A stretch of 33,895 bases of DNA from Mannheimia sp041807705 (GTDB lineage Bacteria > Pseudomonadota > Gammaproteobacteria > Enterobacterales > Pasteurellaceae), in NCBI RefSeq assembly GCF_041807705.1, contig NZ_JBGTYY010000024.1:1-33895 (forward strand). The letters run 5' to 3'. Below the pieces are notes generated by a model. That model was not told the DNA's origin. It did no database searches and worked only from the letters and a program-made list of their open reading frames with translations. Position 1 is the first letter of the stretch. Each line of letters opens with the position of its first letter. Shown one piece after another: positions 23,724 to 31,192 of the stretch. A program made the position numbers and the translations under genes.

Positions 23724-23759
23724 TTACCGACCTTGTCGGTAACATTGAGGTTAGACAAG
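23724..23759 (-). promoter_or_regulatory. corA leader with competing hairpins
   Basis: The 320-base gap 23664-23983 holds the corA leader, the ubiE promoter region and an uptake-signal pair. In the leader TTACCGAC and GTCGGTAA (23724-23731 and 23735-23742) form a strong 8-bp hairpin with a 3-base loop. CTTGTC at 23732-23737, spanning that loop and stem, can instead pair with GACAAG at 23754-23759, so the two structures exclude each other. A ten-codon frame (MLPTRSVMLA on the minus strand) covers the hairpin but has no clear ribosome binding site. It matches no riboswitch class I know. Confidence 0.4.
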
Positions 23760-23883
23760 ATAGGTTAAAGAGTTAAGTATCGACTATGGTTGTCCAAAAT
23801 GTGTAATCCTCAAGAAAAAATAGTGTGCGAATGTTACAGAATTTAGGCTTTTTAGTCAAGCAAGCAGAGGTTTACTTAGTAAT

Positions 23884-23938
23884 GCAAGCGGTCATTTTTT
23901 TACGGAAATTTGCAAATTATTAAGGAAAAACGACCGCT
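23884..23938. repeat. Inverted uptake-signal pair upstream of ubiE
   Basis: AAGCGGTC at 23885-23892 and GACCGCTT at 23930-23937 face each other across a loop of about 37 bases, with T runs after each arm. There is no upstream gene to terminate on the plus strand, so this may simply be a pair of uptake signals. It lies about 45 bases before ubiE. Confidence 0.6.
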
Positions 23939-23983
23939 TTTTTGCTATGGTTACACCTAAATTTTTATCAAAGAGAATTGGCT

Positions 23984-24772
23984 ATGAATAACGTTCAGCA
24001 ACCCGAACAAATTGAAAAATTAGAACAAACCGCAGAAACCACCCACTTTGGTTTTAAAACCGTTGCCAAAGAAGAAAAACAGCAACTTGTGGCGAATGTG
24101 TTTCACTCGGTAGCAGGTAAATATGACTTAATGAACGATTTGCTTTCATTTGGTATTCATCGTGTATGGAAACGTTTTACCATTGATTGCAGCGGTGTTC
24201 GCAAAGGGCAAAAAGTGTTGGATTTAGCAGGCGGTACGGGCGATTTTACCGCAAAATTTTCTCGTATTGTTGGCGAAACAGGCGAAGTGATTTTAGCGGA
24301 TATCAACAGCTCAATGCTTGAAGTTGGGCGTGAAAAATTACGCAATTTAGGGGTGGTTGGCAATGTAAGCTATGTGCAAGCGAATGCGGAATGCTTGCCG
24401 TTTGCGGATAATACCTTTGATTGTATTGTTATCAGCTTTGGCTTGCGTAATGTTACCGACAAAGACAAAGCCCTACGTTCAATGTTCCGAGTGCTAAAAC
24501 CGGGCGGTCGTTTGCTTGTGTTGGAGTTCTCAAAACCGATTATCGATCCAATCAGCCAGCTCTATAATTTCTATTCTTTCAATATTTTACCGAAAGTGGG
24601 CGAAGTGGTGGTGAATGATGCCGAAAGTTACCGCTATTTAGCTGAATCGATCCGCATGCACCCGAAACAAGACGAGCTAAAAGCAATGATGGAGCAAGCC
24701 GGTTTTGAAAGCGTGAACTACTACAACTTAAGTGCCGGCATTGTGGCGTTACATAGAGGTTATAAATTTTAG
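23984..24772 (+). CDS. ubiE: Ubiquinone/menaquinone C-methyltransferase
   Basis: UbiE is the SAM-dependent methyltransferase that acts on the ring carbon in both ubiquinone and menaquinone synthesis. The ATG at 23984 follows AGAG and gives 262 residues; the frame from 23942 is over-extended. Motif I reads VLDLAGGTGDFTAKF (about 90-104), preceded by AGKYDLMNDLLSFGIHRVWK and followed by FGLRNVTDKDKAL, all diagnostic. It leads the ubiE-ubiJ pair; the ubiJ start follows the stop at once. Confidence 0.96.
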   Translation: MNNVQQPEQIEKLEQTAETTHFGFKTVAKEEKQQLVANVFHSVAGKYDLMNDLLSFGIHRVWKRFTIDCSGVRKGQKVLDLAGGTGDFTAKFSRIVGETGEVILADINSSMLEVGREKLRNLGVVGNVSYVQANAECLPFADNTFDCIVISFGLRNVTDKDKALRSMFRVLKPGGRLLVLEFSKPIIDPISQLYNFYSFNILPKVGEVVVNDAESYRYLAESIRMHPKQDELKAMMEQAGFESVNYYNLSAGIVALHRGYKF

Positions 24773-24774
24773 TG

Positions 24775-25410
24775 ATGTTACACGAACTTAAACAACTAAT
24801 GTTTCCACAATTTGCTTTTGGGTTAATCGAAACCGCATTTAATGCGTTACTCAAGCGTTCACCACATATCGAGCCTAATTTACGCAAATTAGCAGGAAAA
24901 GTGCTAAAAATAGAGCTAACTTCGCCGAAAATGGATTTTTTTATCCTGTTTAGCGACAATCAAACAGATTGGTTAGGCAGCTATGAAGGCGAGTCTGATT
25001 GCGCCGTGCAACTGGCATTTGAAACGCTCCCAAAACTAGCCGATAAGCAAAAATTGACCGAGCTAATTAACAATAAATCCCTCGTTTTACACGGTGATAT
25101 TCAAGTTTTACAGCATTTTACTGCGTTACTCGAACAGCTAGAAAAAGACCCAGCGGAGTTGCTCTCACCTTTTGTCGGTGATGTGGTAGCTCAAACTAGC
25201 ACTGATCTCGCCAAAAAGGTGTTAGGCAAAATAAAAGCCCAATTTGAGCAAAATAATCAACATTTGGTTGAGAATTTAATCCAAGAAAGACCGGTGTTGG
25301 TGCATCGCCTGCAAGCAGTGAATTTCTACGACCAAGTTGAAGAGTTAGCCCAACAAGCGGTTAAATTAGAGCAAAAATTCTCAAAACTTTTAGAGATAAA
25401 AAGCTGCTAG
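24775..25410 (+). CDS. ubiJ: Ubiquinone biosynthesis accessory factor UbiJ
   Basis: UbiJ is an SCP2-domain lipid-binding protein that helps hold the soluble ubiquinone synthesis complex together with UbiK. The 211-residue protein has the SCP2-like N-terminal half, including DWLGSYEGESDCAVQLAF, and a helical C-terminus rich in E, Q and K. The ATG at 24775 is two bases after the ubiE stop; a GTG overlapping that stop at 24772 is equally possible. Normally ubiB would follow directly, but here a minus-strand cassette intervenes. Confidence 0.9.
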   Translation: MLHELKQLMFPQFAFGLIETAFNALLKRSPHIEPNLRKLAGKVLKIELTSPKMDFFILFSDNQTDWLGSYEGESDCAVQLAFETLPKLADKQKLTELINNKSLVLHGDIQVLQHFTALLEQLEKDPAELLSPFVGDVVAQTSTDLAKKVLGKIKAQFEQNNQHLVENLIQERPVLVHRLQAVNFYDQVEELAQQAVKLEQKFSKLLEIKSC

Positions 25411-25417
25411 AACATTG

Positions 25418-25434
25418 CGACCGTACTGCGGTCG
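25418..25434 (+). repeat. Short hairpin after ubiJ
   Basis: CGACCG (25418-25423) pairs with CGGTCG (25429-25434) around TACTG. No T run follows, so it is a weak terminator at best. Its style resembles the other small GC-rich palindromes in this window. Confidence 0.55.
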
Positions 25435-25476
25435 TAATTTAAAAGTGGGAAAGGTGTAAGAGAGCTTAATTTCTTA

Positions 25477-25504
25477 ATAGTGAACGCAGTGCGTTCACTA
25501 TTTT
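25477..25504. terminator. Terminator between ubiJ and the unknown cassette
   Basis: ATAGTGAACGC (25477-25487) pairs with GCGTTCACTAT (25491-25501), an 11-bp perfect stem with a 3-base loop, followed by TTT on plus. It lies between the convergent ends of ubiJ and the 195-residue gene. Confidence 0.75.
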
Positions 25505-25516
25505 GGAATAGACGAA

Positions 25517-26104
25517 CTAAAATTGTAGTGAATTAATGATTTTTTCAAAAATCGGTTCAAACTTTTCTTTTTCGGGAATATGATGAGAAAGGGTCAATAT
25601 AATTTTTCTTTGATTACTTTCATCAGGAAAATTATAAATAAAAACAGACCAATCTCCTGCTCTATGGTAGTGAATTAATATCCCCGTTTTAGGCTCTCTG
25701 TTTAAAATTTTCACACTGACATTAGATACTGAGAATAGCATAGATTGTCTAATAAGGTCAGCCGCTATTTCCTTTTCCAGTTCTCTGCGTTCTTGAGAAG
25801 ATAGGCTTTCCAATTCACTATTAAAATTAGGATAGTGGTTTTCCTCCACTTCATAAGATAAACGCAAGTTTGCTCCTAAACCACTACCCCCACATTTCAT
25901 AGATAATAAAACGATGCTGGTATGGGGCTCTCCTATTAATCTAGCCGCGTTCTCTCTTAAATCTTCCACTTCGTCACTCTCACGAATACGGCACTCTGTT
26001 GGAATTTGCAATGAAATCCCTTGTTCTGAGAAATTTGTAAACTCGCTTGCATAAGAATAAATTGGAAGCAGCAAGAGAGATGTAAAGACGATATTTTTAA
26101 GCAT
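25517..26104 (-). CDS. Unrecognised exported protein, 195 residues
   Basis: I do not recognise this protein. It starts with a clear signal peptide (MLKNIVFTSLLLLPIYSYA, then SEF), with likely cleavage after residue 19 and no lipobox. The mature part has two cysteines, at 38 and 71, which could form a disulfide in the periplasm; it is otherwise acidic and mixed alpha/beta in look. The start follows GAGGAAGATT. It is the last gene of a three-gene minus-strand set, 41 bases after a 22-residue membrane peptide, placed between ubiJ and ubiB, genes that are normally adjacent. Coding character is good: no stops and a strong ribosome binding site. Confidence 0.7.
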   Translation of the reverse strand: MLKNIVFTSLLLLPIYSYASEFTNFSEQGISLQIPTECRIRESDEVEDLRENAARLIGEPHTSIVLLSMKCGGSGLGANLRLSYEVEENHYPNFNSELESLSSQERRELEKEIAADLIRQSMLFSVSNVSVKILNREPKTGILIHYHRAGDWSVFIYNFPDESNQRKIILTLSHHIPEKEKFEPIFEKIINSLQF

Positions 26105-26145
26105 AATCTTCCTCTTATTGAACTTGCTTAATTAAATGAATAGCA

Positions 26146-26214
26146 CTATTTTTTCTTATTATTTGACCAAAAAAACCAAATCAGTACAACAATAGTTATA
26201 AACGTCCAATACAT
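26146..26214 (-). CDS. Small membrane peptide, 22 residues
   Basis: ATG at 26214 to TAG at 26146 encodes MYWTFITIVVLIWFFWSNNK followed by KK: one hydrophobic helix of about 15 residues and a positively charged tail, a single-pass peptide with its C-terminus in the cytoplasm by the positive-inside rule. Its Shine-Dalgarno AAGGAGGT is nearly perfect and lies within the last codons of the upstream gene, whose stop is two bases before this ATG. Such a strong site and tight spacing argue for real translation. The function is unknown; it could be a regulatory small protein or a toxin-like peptide. Confidence 0.6.
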   Translation of the reverse strand: MYWTFITIVVLIWFFWSNNKKK

Positions 26215-26216
26215 CT

Positions 26217-26405
26217 TTATACCTCCTTAACTTCTTCAATTTTAACTAATTCAAATTCAGTGTGATTACTAAAACGATAATAAAGTAAGTCAGCAATATA
26301 TTCTTTAGCTTGTAAAATAGCTTTTTCTATACTTTCAGACTTTACAAAATGAAAAGAACGATCAGCTTGTTGTTCGGTATAAGTATATTCAATCAAATAG
26401 ACCAT
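26217..26405 (-). CDS. Unrecognised small protein, 62 residues
   Basis: A small soluble protein beginning MVYLIEYTYTEQQADRSFHF and ending in an acidic/basic tail EEVKEV. I choose ATG 26405, nine bases after AGGAG; an in-frame ATG at 26414 abuts that site and is less likely. The predicted pattern is strand, helix (SIEKAILQAKEYIADLLYY), strand, with no known motif. It is the first gene of the cassette, and its end contains the ribosome binding site of the 22-residue peptide, so the two are translationally linked. A perfect -35 word TTGACA lies at 26472-26467, with only a weak -10 (TAGTAA) after it. Confidence 0.65.
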   Translation of the reverse strand: MVYLIEYTYTEQQADRSFHFVKSESIEKAILQAKEYIADLLYYRFSNHTEFELVKIEEVKEV

Positions 26406-26456
26406 AAATGACATCTCCTAATATAAAATAGTTTAAGATAAGGTTTACTAGAACAA

Positions 26457-26504
26457 GTGCTTTCTCTGTCAAGAGAAAGCACACGAAGTGTACACTTCGT
26501 GTGC
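26457..26504. repeat. Two overlapping palindromes upstream of the cassette
   Basis: GTGCTTTCTCT (26457-26467) pairs with AGAGAAAGCAC (26472-26482) around GTCA. The next palindrome, 26479-26504, is perfect over 26 bp with centre GTGTACAC. They share GCAC, so only one can form fully at a time. The block lies between the divergent cassette and ubiB and includes the cassette's TTGACA word. Confidence 0.85.
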
Positions 26505-26594
26505 CTTTTCACTATAAAAATGAAAATATAAACTCTACGCCTTTAGCTGCTTTTTTGCTAAAATCTTACCAACTTCTATTAGATTAATATTTCA

Positions 26595-28232
26595 ATGAAC
26601 ATCAAAAATCTTAACCGCTTTTACCATATTATCCGAACCTTCCTCCGCTATGGCATTGATGAAGCTATTCCTAATCTGCCGATAACTCGCAAAATAAAAT
26701 TAGGGCGTAGGGCGTTGTTTTGGGTTAAAAATCAGCATAGTGAAAAGCCTTATGGCGTGCGTTTGCGTTTGGCATTGCAAGAGCTTGGGCCTGTTTGGAT
26801 TAAATTGGGGCAGATGCTTGCCACCCGCCGTGATCTTTTTGCGCCAGAGTTCGCGGATCAACTCGCTCTTTTACAAGACAATGTTGAGCCTTTTGATGGC
26901 AAAATTGCTCGTCAAATTATTGAGCAGGCTTTAGGCGGAAAGCTTGAAACTTGGTTTGAAAACTTTGATGAAACGGCTCTAGCTTCTGCTTCGATTGCTC
27001 AGGTTCACACGGCAAAATTTAACCAAAATCAACCGCTTGCAGGTAAAGATGTAGTGCTGAAAGTGATTCGACCGGGTATTGAGCCTGTTATCAAGGCGGA
27101 TTTGGAGTTAATGTATAAAATCGCTGAGCTTATTCCGAAATTATCAAATGATGGGAAGCGTTTGCGTGCAGTTGAGGTGGTTCGAGAGTACGAAAAAACC
27201 ATTTTAGATGAGCTGGATTTACGCAAAGAAATGCACAATGCGGTGCGTTTACGGGCGAATTTTGAAAACAGCGAAATGCTCTATGTGCCTGAAATGTATC
27301 AAGATTTCTGCCACAAAAACTTGATCGTAATGGAGCGAATTTACGGTATTCCTGTGTCCAATATTGCTGAATTGGAAGCAAACGGCACAAATATGAAATT
27401 GCTTGCCGAGCGTGGTGTGCAGGTGTTTTTTACCCAAGTGTTTCGTGATAGCTTTTTCCACGCCGATATGCACGCGGGTAATATTTTTGTAAACCGAGAA
27501 CATCCTGAAAATCCGCAATATATCGGCATTGATTGTGGTATTGTCGGCACGCTTAATCATAATGATAAACGCTATTTGGCGGAAAGTTTTGTGGCTTTTT
27601 TCAACCGAGATTATCGCCGTGTAGCATTAATGCACGTGGAATCGGGCTGGACACCTGCTGATACGGATATCGATAAATTCGAGCAAGCATTCAGGGAGGT
27701 TTGTGAACCGATTTTTGCTAAGCCATTGTCAGAAATTTCATTCGGACACGTTTTGCTTAATCTGTTTAATGTTGCTCGTGAGTTCAATATGGAGGTTCAG
27801 CCACAGTTAGTGTTGTTGCAAAAAACATTGCTCTATATTGAAGGCTTGGGCAGACAGGTTTATCCACAGCTTGATTTATGGCAAACCGCTAAGCCGTTTT
27901 TACAAAATTGGTTAAACGAGCAGGTTGGCGTGAAAGCGATGATTAAAGATTTTAAACAGCGAATACCACAATATCGTGAACATTTTGCTGAATTTCCCGA
28001 AGCCTTATTTAAAGCGTTACAACAACAAAAGCAGATTAATTTCCGCTTAGCTGAGATCAATGAAAGTTTGAAAATGCAACATTCCAATGCAAATAGTCGT
28101 TTTATTGTGCTTTCACTCTCCGCAATTGTGATCTTTGGCACATTTTGGAAATTTGAATCTTTGCCAATCTGGCTAAGTGTGCCATTATTAACGCTATTTC
28201 CATTGTTATTAATTTTGACTCAGCGTAAATAA
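26595..28232 (+). CDS. ubiB: Ubiquinone biosynthesis protein UbiB (ABC1/ADCK kinase-like)
   Basis: UbiB is an atypical kinase-like ATPase needed for ubiquinone synthesis, anchored in the inner membrane. The 545-residue protein has the UbiB-specific KxGQ motif (WIKLGQMLATRRD near residue 71), the alanine-rich loop ASASIAQVH, VLKVIRPG with the kinase lysine, and HADMHAGNIFV as catalytic loop, then GIDCGIVG as the metal-binding segment. Two hydrophobic segments end the protein. It is followed by tatABC, the usual order, but separated from ubiJ by the unknown cassette. Confidence 0.95.
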   Translation: MNIKNLNRFYHIIRTFLRYGIDEAIPNLPITRKIKLGRRALFWVKNQHSEKPYGVRLRLALQELGPVWIKLGQMLATRRDLFAPEFADQLALLQDNVEPFDGKIARQIIEQALGGKLETWFENFDETALASASIAQVHTAKFNQNQPLAGKDVVLKVIRPGIEPVIKADLELMYKIAELIPKLSNDGKRLRAVEVVREYEKTILDELDLRKEMHNAVRLRANFENSEMLYVPEMYQDFCHKNLIVMERIYGIPVSNIAELEANGTNMKLLAERGVQVFFTQVFRDSFFHADMHAGNIFVNREHPENPQYIGIDCGIVGTLNHNDKRYLAESFVAFFNRDYRRVALMHVESGWTPADTDIDKFEQAFREVCEPIFAKPLSEISFGHVLLNLFNVAREFNMEVQPQLVLLQKTLLYIEGLGRQVYPQLDLWQTAKPFLQNWLNEQVGVKAMIKDFKQRIPQYREHFAEFPEALFKALQQQKQINFRLAEINESLKMQHSNANSRFIVLSLSAIVIFGTFWKFESLPIWLSVPLLTLFPLLLILTQRK

Positions 28233-28258
28233 GCGGTCATATTTACTCGCTTTCGCTT

Positions 28259-28305
28259 CGCACTTCGTGCCATCGGCAAGGCCGATGTTCAAACGCGAGC
28301 GTTTG
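28259..28305. repeat. Cluster of three small palindromes between ubiB and tatA
   Basis: GCACTTCGTGC (28260-28270), CATCGGC-AAG-GCCGATG (28271-28287) and CAAACGC-GA-GCGTTTG (28290-28305) stand side by side. The second shares its core with the corA leader hairpin. They may terminate or process ubiB message. Confidence 0.7.
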
Positions 28306-28329
28306 TTCAAAATTTTTTGCAAAATCCCT

Positions 28330-28358
28330 TTATTATATGTCAAACTGGCATATAATAA
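28330..28358 (+). promoter_or_regulatory. Candidate tatA promoter within an inverted repeat
   Basis: TTATTATATG (28330-28339) and CATATAATAA (28349-28358) form a perfect 10-bp inverted repeat with a 9-base spacer. The right arm contains TATAAT (28351-28356), a good -10 hexamer about 43 bases before tatA; no clear -35 is seen. The symmetry could also bind a regulator. Confidence 0.4.
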
Positions 28359-28398
28359 ACAAGATTTTATTCACCCAACTTAAATGAAAGGAGTTTTT

Positions 28399-28647
28399 AT
28401 GGGCGGTATTAGTATTTGGCAGCTTCTGATTGTGGTTGCAATCATTGTGTTACTTTTCGGTACAAAGAAATTGCGTACCTTAGGTTCTGATTTAGGCGAA
28501 TCAGTAAAAGGCTTCAAAAAAGCAATGTCTGATGAGAAAAAAGACGCCGCATTTGATAGCCATGAAAAAGTTGAAGTGGTTGAAGTAAAAGAAAGAGTTT
28601 CAACAGAACAGCAGCAAAATATTGTAAAAGATAAAGAGCAGGTTTAA
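28399..28647 (+). CDS. tatA: Sec-independent protein translocase subunit TatA
   Basis: TatA forms the pore-like assembly through which folded proteins cross the inner membrane. The ATG at 28399, after AAAGGAG, gives 82 residues starting MGGISIWQLLIVVAIIVLLF: one N-terminal membrane helix, the hinge FGTKKLR, and an amphipathic helix DLGESVKGFKKAM. The charged tail is disordered-looking. The frame from 28384 includes the ribosome binding site and is wrong. tatB starts 3 bases after the stop. Confidence 0.95.
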   Translation: MGGISIWQLLIVVAIIVLLFGTKKLRTLGSDLGESVKGFKKAMSDEKKDAAFDSHEKVEVVEVKERVSTEQQQNIVKDKEQV

Positions 28648-28650
28648 TCC

Positions 28651-29295
28651 GTGTTTGATGTAGGTTTTTCTGAATTAGTACTGATTATGATTGTGGGCTT
28701 AGTGGTGCTAGGCCCAAAACGTATGCCGATTGCAATTCGCACTGTAATGGGTTGGGTGAGTACAATTCGAGGTTTAGCCGCAAACGTGCAAAATGAACTA
28801 TCTCAAGAACTTAAACTGCAGGAATTAAAAGAGAGCATTAAAAAGGCGGAAGAACTTAATTTGAGTTCTCTTTCGCCTGAATTGAGTAAAACCGTAGAAG
28901 ATTTGAAAAATTCAGCAACTCAGTTACAAGACTCTATTAATTCCGCAAAAAGTGAGTTTGACAACAATGTTGCGGCATCGGCAACAGTACCAAAGCTGAC
29001 CGATGAGCAAGTGGCAGAAATCCAACAAAAAGTTGAGCAAGAAAGCCAAGAGCTAGAAGCTCAAGAGTTGCAAAAAACAGTAGAAAATCAACCGCTTGCA
29101 GTTGATGATTTATCTGAGCAATTACCTACTTCTCAAGCAGAAGGCGAATTATCGCCAGATGAAATCGCAGAATTAGCGGAAATGGAAGAATCGCTGGTTG
29201 ATATGTCTGCATACTATCCGCCAGATGATGATTTAGCAACACCAACTACAACAGAAGCAGCGAAGAAAACGGAGGCAGAGTATGGCAGAAGTTGA
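28651..29295 (+). CDS. tatB: Sec-independent protein translocase subunit TatB
   Basis: TatB pairs with TatC to recognise twin-arginine signal peptides. It starts at GTG 28651 and has 214 residues: a membrane helix in FDVGFSELVLIMIVGLVVLG, then GPKRMPIAIRTV and a long helical, acidic C-terminal region with coiled-coil character. The initial glutamate-containing helix (FSELVLI) is typical of TatB and separates it from TatA. Its end overlaps tatC by 14 bases. An uptake signal lies inside the gene near 29090. Confidence 0.94.
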   Translation: MFDVGFSELVLIMIVGLVVLGPKRMPIAIRTVMGWVSTIRGLAANVQNELSQELKLQELKESIKKAEELNLSSLSPELSKTVEDLKNSATQLQDSINSAKSEFDNNVAASATVPKLTDEQVAEIQQKVEQESQELEAQELQKTVENQPLAVDDLSEQLPTSQAEGELSPDEIAELAEMEESLVDMSAYYPPDDDLATPTTTEAAKKTEAEYGRS

Positions 29296-30037
29296 TGAAT
29301 CTCAGCCGCTGATTTCGCATTTAATTGAACTCAGAAACCGATTACTACGCTGTTTTATCTGCATTTTAGTCGTTTTTTGTTGCTTGGTTTATTGGGCAAA
29401 TGATATTTATACCTTATTAGCAACGCCTCTAACCGATAATTTACCGGCAGGTGCAACAATGATTGCAACTAACGTTGCAACACCGTTTTTTACGCCAATT
29501 AAATTAACCATTGTGGTATCGGTGTTTTTGTCTGTGCCGTTTATTCTGTACCAAGTTTGGGCTTTCGTTGCCCCTGCCTTGTATAAACAGGAAAAACGCT
29601 TAGTTTACCCACTATTGGTTTCAAGCACCTTGTTGTTCTACTGCGGTGTGGCTTTTGCTTATTATGTGGTCTTCCCATTAGTTTTCGGCTTTTTAACCTC
29701 AACTGCCCCAGAAGGGGTAACAATGGCAACCGATATCAGCAGCTATTTAGATTTCGTTTTAACCATCTTTATGGCATTCGGAATTTGCTTTGAAGTACCG
29801 GTAGCAATCATTTTGTTATGTTGGGCAGGTGTAACCACACCTGAAGATTTAAAAGCGAAACGCCCATATATTATCGTGGCAGCTTTTGTGATTGGTATGT
29901 TCTTAACGCCACCTGATATTTTCTCTCAAACTCTACTGGCAATCCCAATGTGTCTGTTGTTTGAAGTGGGGCTGTTATGTGCCAGATTTTATCGCCCAAA
30001 AGATGACGATGAACCATCAGAGCAGATTGCACAGTAA
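29282..30037 (+). CDS. tatC: Sec-independent protein translocase subunit TatC
   Basis: TatC is the six-helix membrane receptor for twin-arginine signal peptides. The 251-residue protein starts MAEVDESQPLISHLIELRNR, carrying the conserved HLIELRNRLL segment, followed by FFTPIKLT, YQVWAFVAPALYKQEKR and the conserved glutamate-bearing F(E)VPVAIILL region. About six membrane helices are visible. It overlaps tatB, so translation is coupled, and the operon ends at a hairpin at 30050. Confidence 0.96.
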   Translation: MAEVDESQPLISHLIELRNRLLRCFICILVVFCCLVYWANDIYTLLATPLTDNLPAGATMIATNVATPFFTPIKLTIVVSVFLSVPFILYQVWAFVAPALYKQEKRLVYPLLVSSTLLFYCGVAFAYYVVFPLVFGFLTSTAPEGVTMATDISSYLDFVLTIFMAFGICFEVPVAIILLCWAGVTTPEDLKAKRPYIIVAAFVIGMFLTPPDIFSQTLLAIPMCLLFEVGLLCARFYRPKDDDEPSEQIAQ

Positions 30038-30049
30038 TAATGTATTTTT

Positions 30050-30084
30050 AAAGGCATAGCACCTGCTGTGCCTTTATTCTTTTT
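30050..30084 (+). terminator. Terminator of tatABC
   Basis: AAAGGCATAGCA (30050-30061) pairs with TGCTGTGCCTTT (30064-30075) with one G-U pair, followed by a T-rich run to 30084. It lies in front of the hemB ribosome binding site, supporting the downstream hemB start. Confidence 0.75.
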
Positions 30085-30103
30085 AAGAAATAAGGAATTT
30101 CAA

Positions 30104-31123
30104 ATGCAAGTAATTCAATCTCAATATCCTTTACGCCGTATGCGTCGTTTACGTAGACACGATTTTAGCCGCCGTTTAGTGGCAGAAAACCAATTAACCG
30201 CAAATGATTTAATCTATCCTGTGTTTGTGATTGAAGGCGAAAATCAGCGAGTGCAAGTGCCTTCAATGCCGGGTGTAGAGCGTTTAACGATTGATCAACT
30301 TTTAATCGAAGCGGAAGAACTCGTGAAATATGGCGTGCCTGCGGTAGCACTTTTTCCTGTAGTAGGCGATGCAAAAAAATCCTTAATGGCGGAAGAAGCC
30401 TATAACTCTGAAGGCTTGGCTCAGCGTGCGGTGCGTGCATTAAAAGCACAGTTCCCGGAGCTAGGGGTAATTACTGATGTTGCTTTAGATCCATTCACTA
30501 CGCACGGGCAAGATGGCATTATTGATGAAACAGGTTATGTACTAAACGACATTACCACCGAAGTACTGGTAAAACAGGCGTTATCTCACGCAGAAGCAGG
30601 TGCAGATATTGTCGCCCCAAGCGATATGATGGATGGGCGCATCGGCGAAATTCGTGAAGCCTTAGAGGCCAATGGCTTTGTGAATACACAAATTATGGCG
30701 TATTCCGCAAAATATGCCTCGAACTACTACGGTCCATTCCGTGATGCGGTTGGTTCTGCAGGTAACTTAAAAGGTGGCAATAAATACACTTATCAACTTG
30801 ATCCAGCCAATGGCAATGAGGGATTACACGAAGTGGCAATGGATATTCAAGAAGGAGCAGATATGGTAATGGTAAAACCGGGTATGCCGTATTTGGATAT
30901 GGTATGGCGTGTGAAAGAAAACTTTGGCGTACCAACCTTTGCATACCAAGTGTCTGGCGAATATGCGATGCATATGGCAGCCATTCAAAACGGTTGGTTG
31001 AAAGAACGTAAGTGTATTATGGAAGGCTTACTCTGCTTTAAACGAGCTGGGGCAGACGGGATTTTAACCTATTTCGCAAAACGTGTAGCGAAATGGCTAT
31101 ACGAAGATGCACAAGCAAAATAA
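30104..31123 (+). CDS. hemB: Delta-aminolevulinic acid dehydratase (porphobilinogen synthase)
   Basis: HemB joins two 5-aminolevulinate molecules into porphobilinogen, an early step of haem synthesis. From the ATG at 30104, after AAGGAAT, it has 339 residues; the frame from 30068 starts inside a terminator. The two active-site lysines are in YSAKYASNYYGPF and MVMVKPGMPYLD. The segment that holds three zinc-binding cysteines in the E. coli enzyme reads DVALDPFTTHGQDGIID here, so this is the zinc-free, magnesium-type enzyme. It follows tatABC behind a terminator and ends at an uptake-signal terminator. Confidence 0.95.
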   Translation: MQVIQSQYPLRRMRRLRRHDFSRRLVAENQLTANDLIYPVFVIEGENQRVQVPSMPGVERLTIDQLLIEAEELVKYGVPAVALFPVVGDAKKSLMAEEAYNSEGLAQRAVRALKAQFPELGVITDVALDPFTTHGQDGIIDETGYVLNDITTEVLVKQALSHAEAGADIVAPSDMMDGRIGEIREALEANGFVNTQIMAYSAKYASNYYGPFRDAVGSAGNLKGGNKYTYQLDPANGNEGLHEVAMDIQEGADMVMVKPGMPYLDMVWRVKENFGVPTFAYQVSGEYAMHMAAIQNGWLKERKCIMEGLLCFKRAGADGILTYFAKRVAKWLYEDAQAK

Positions 31124-31134
31124 TTAATGAACAG

Positions 31135-31178
31135 CAAGCGGTTAAATTTGCAAAAAAATTTACAAATTTAACCGCTTG
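31135..31178. terminator. Two-way terminator made of inverted uptake signals (hemB/pirin)
   Basis: CAAGCGGTTAAATTTG (31135-31150) pairs perfectly over 16 bp with CAAATTTAACCGCTTG (31163-31178), with a 12-base loop. It separates the convergent hemB and pirin genes. Confidence 0.85.
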
Positions 31179-31192
31179 TATCTTATCTACAC

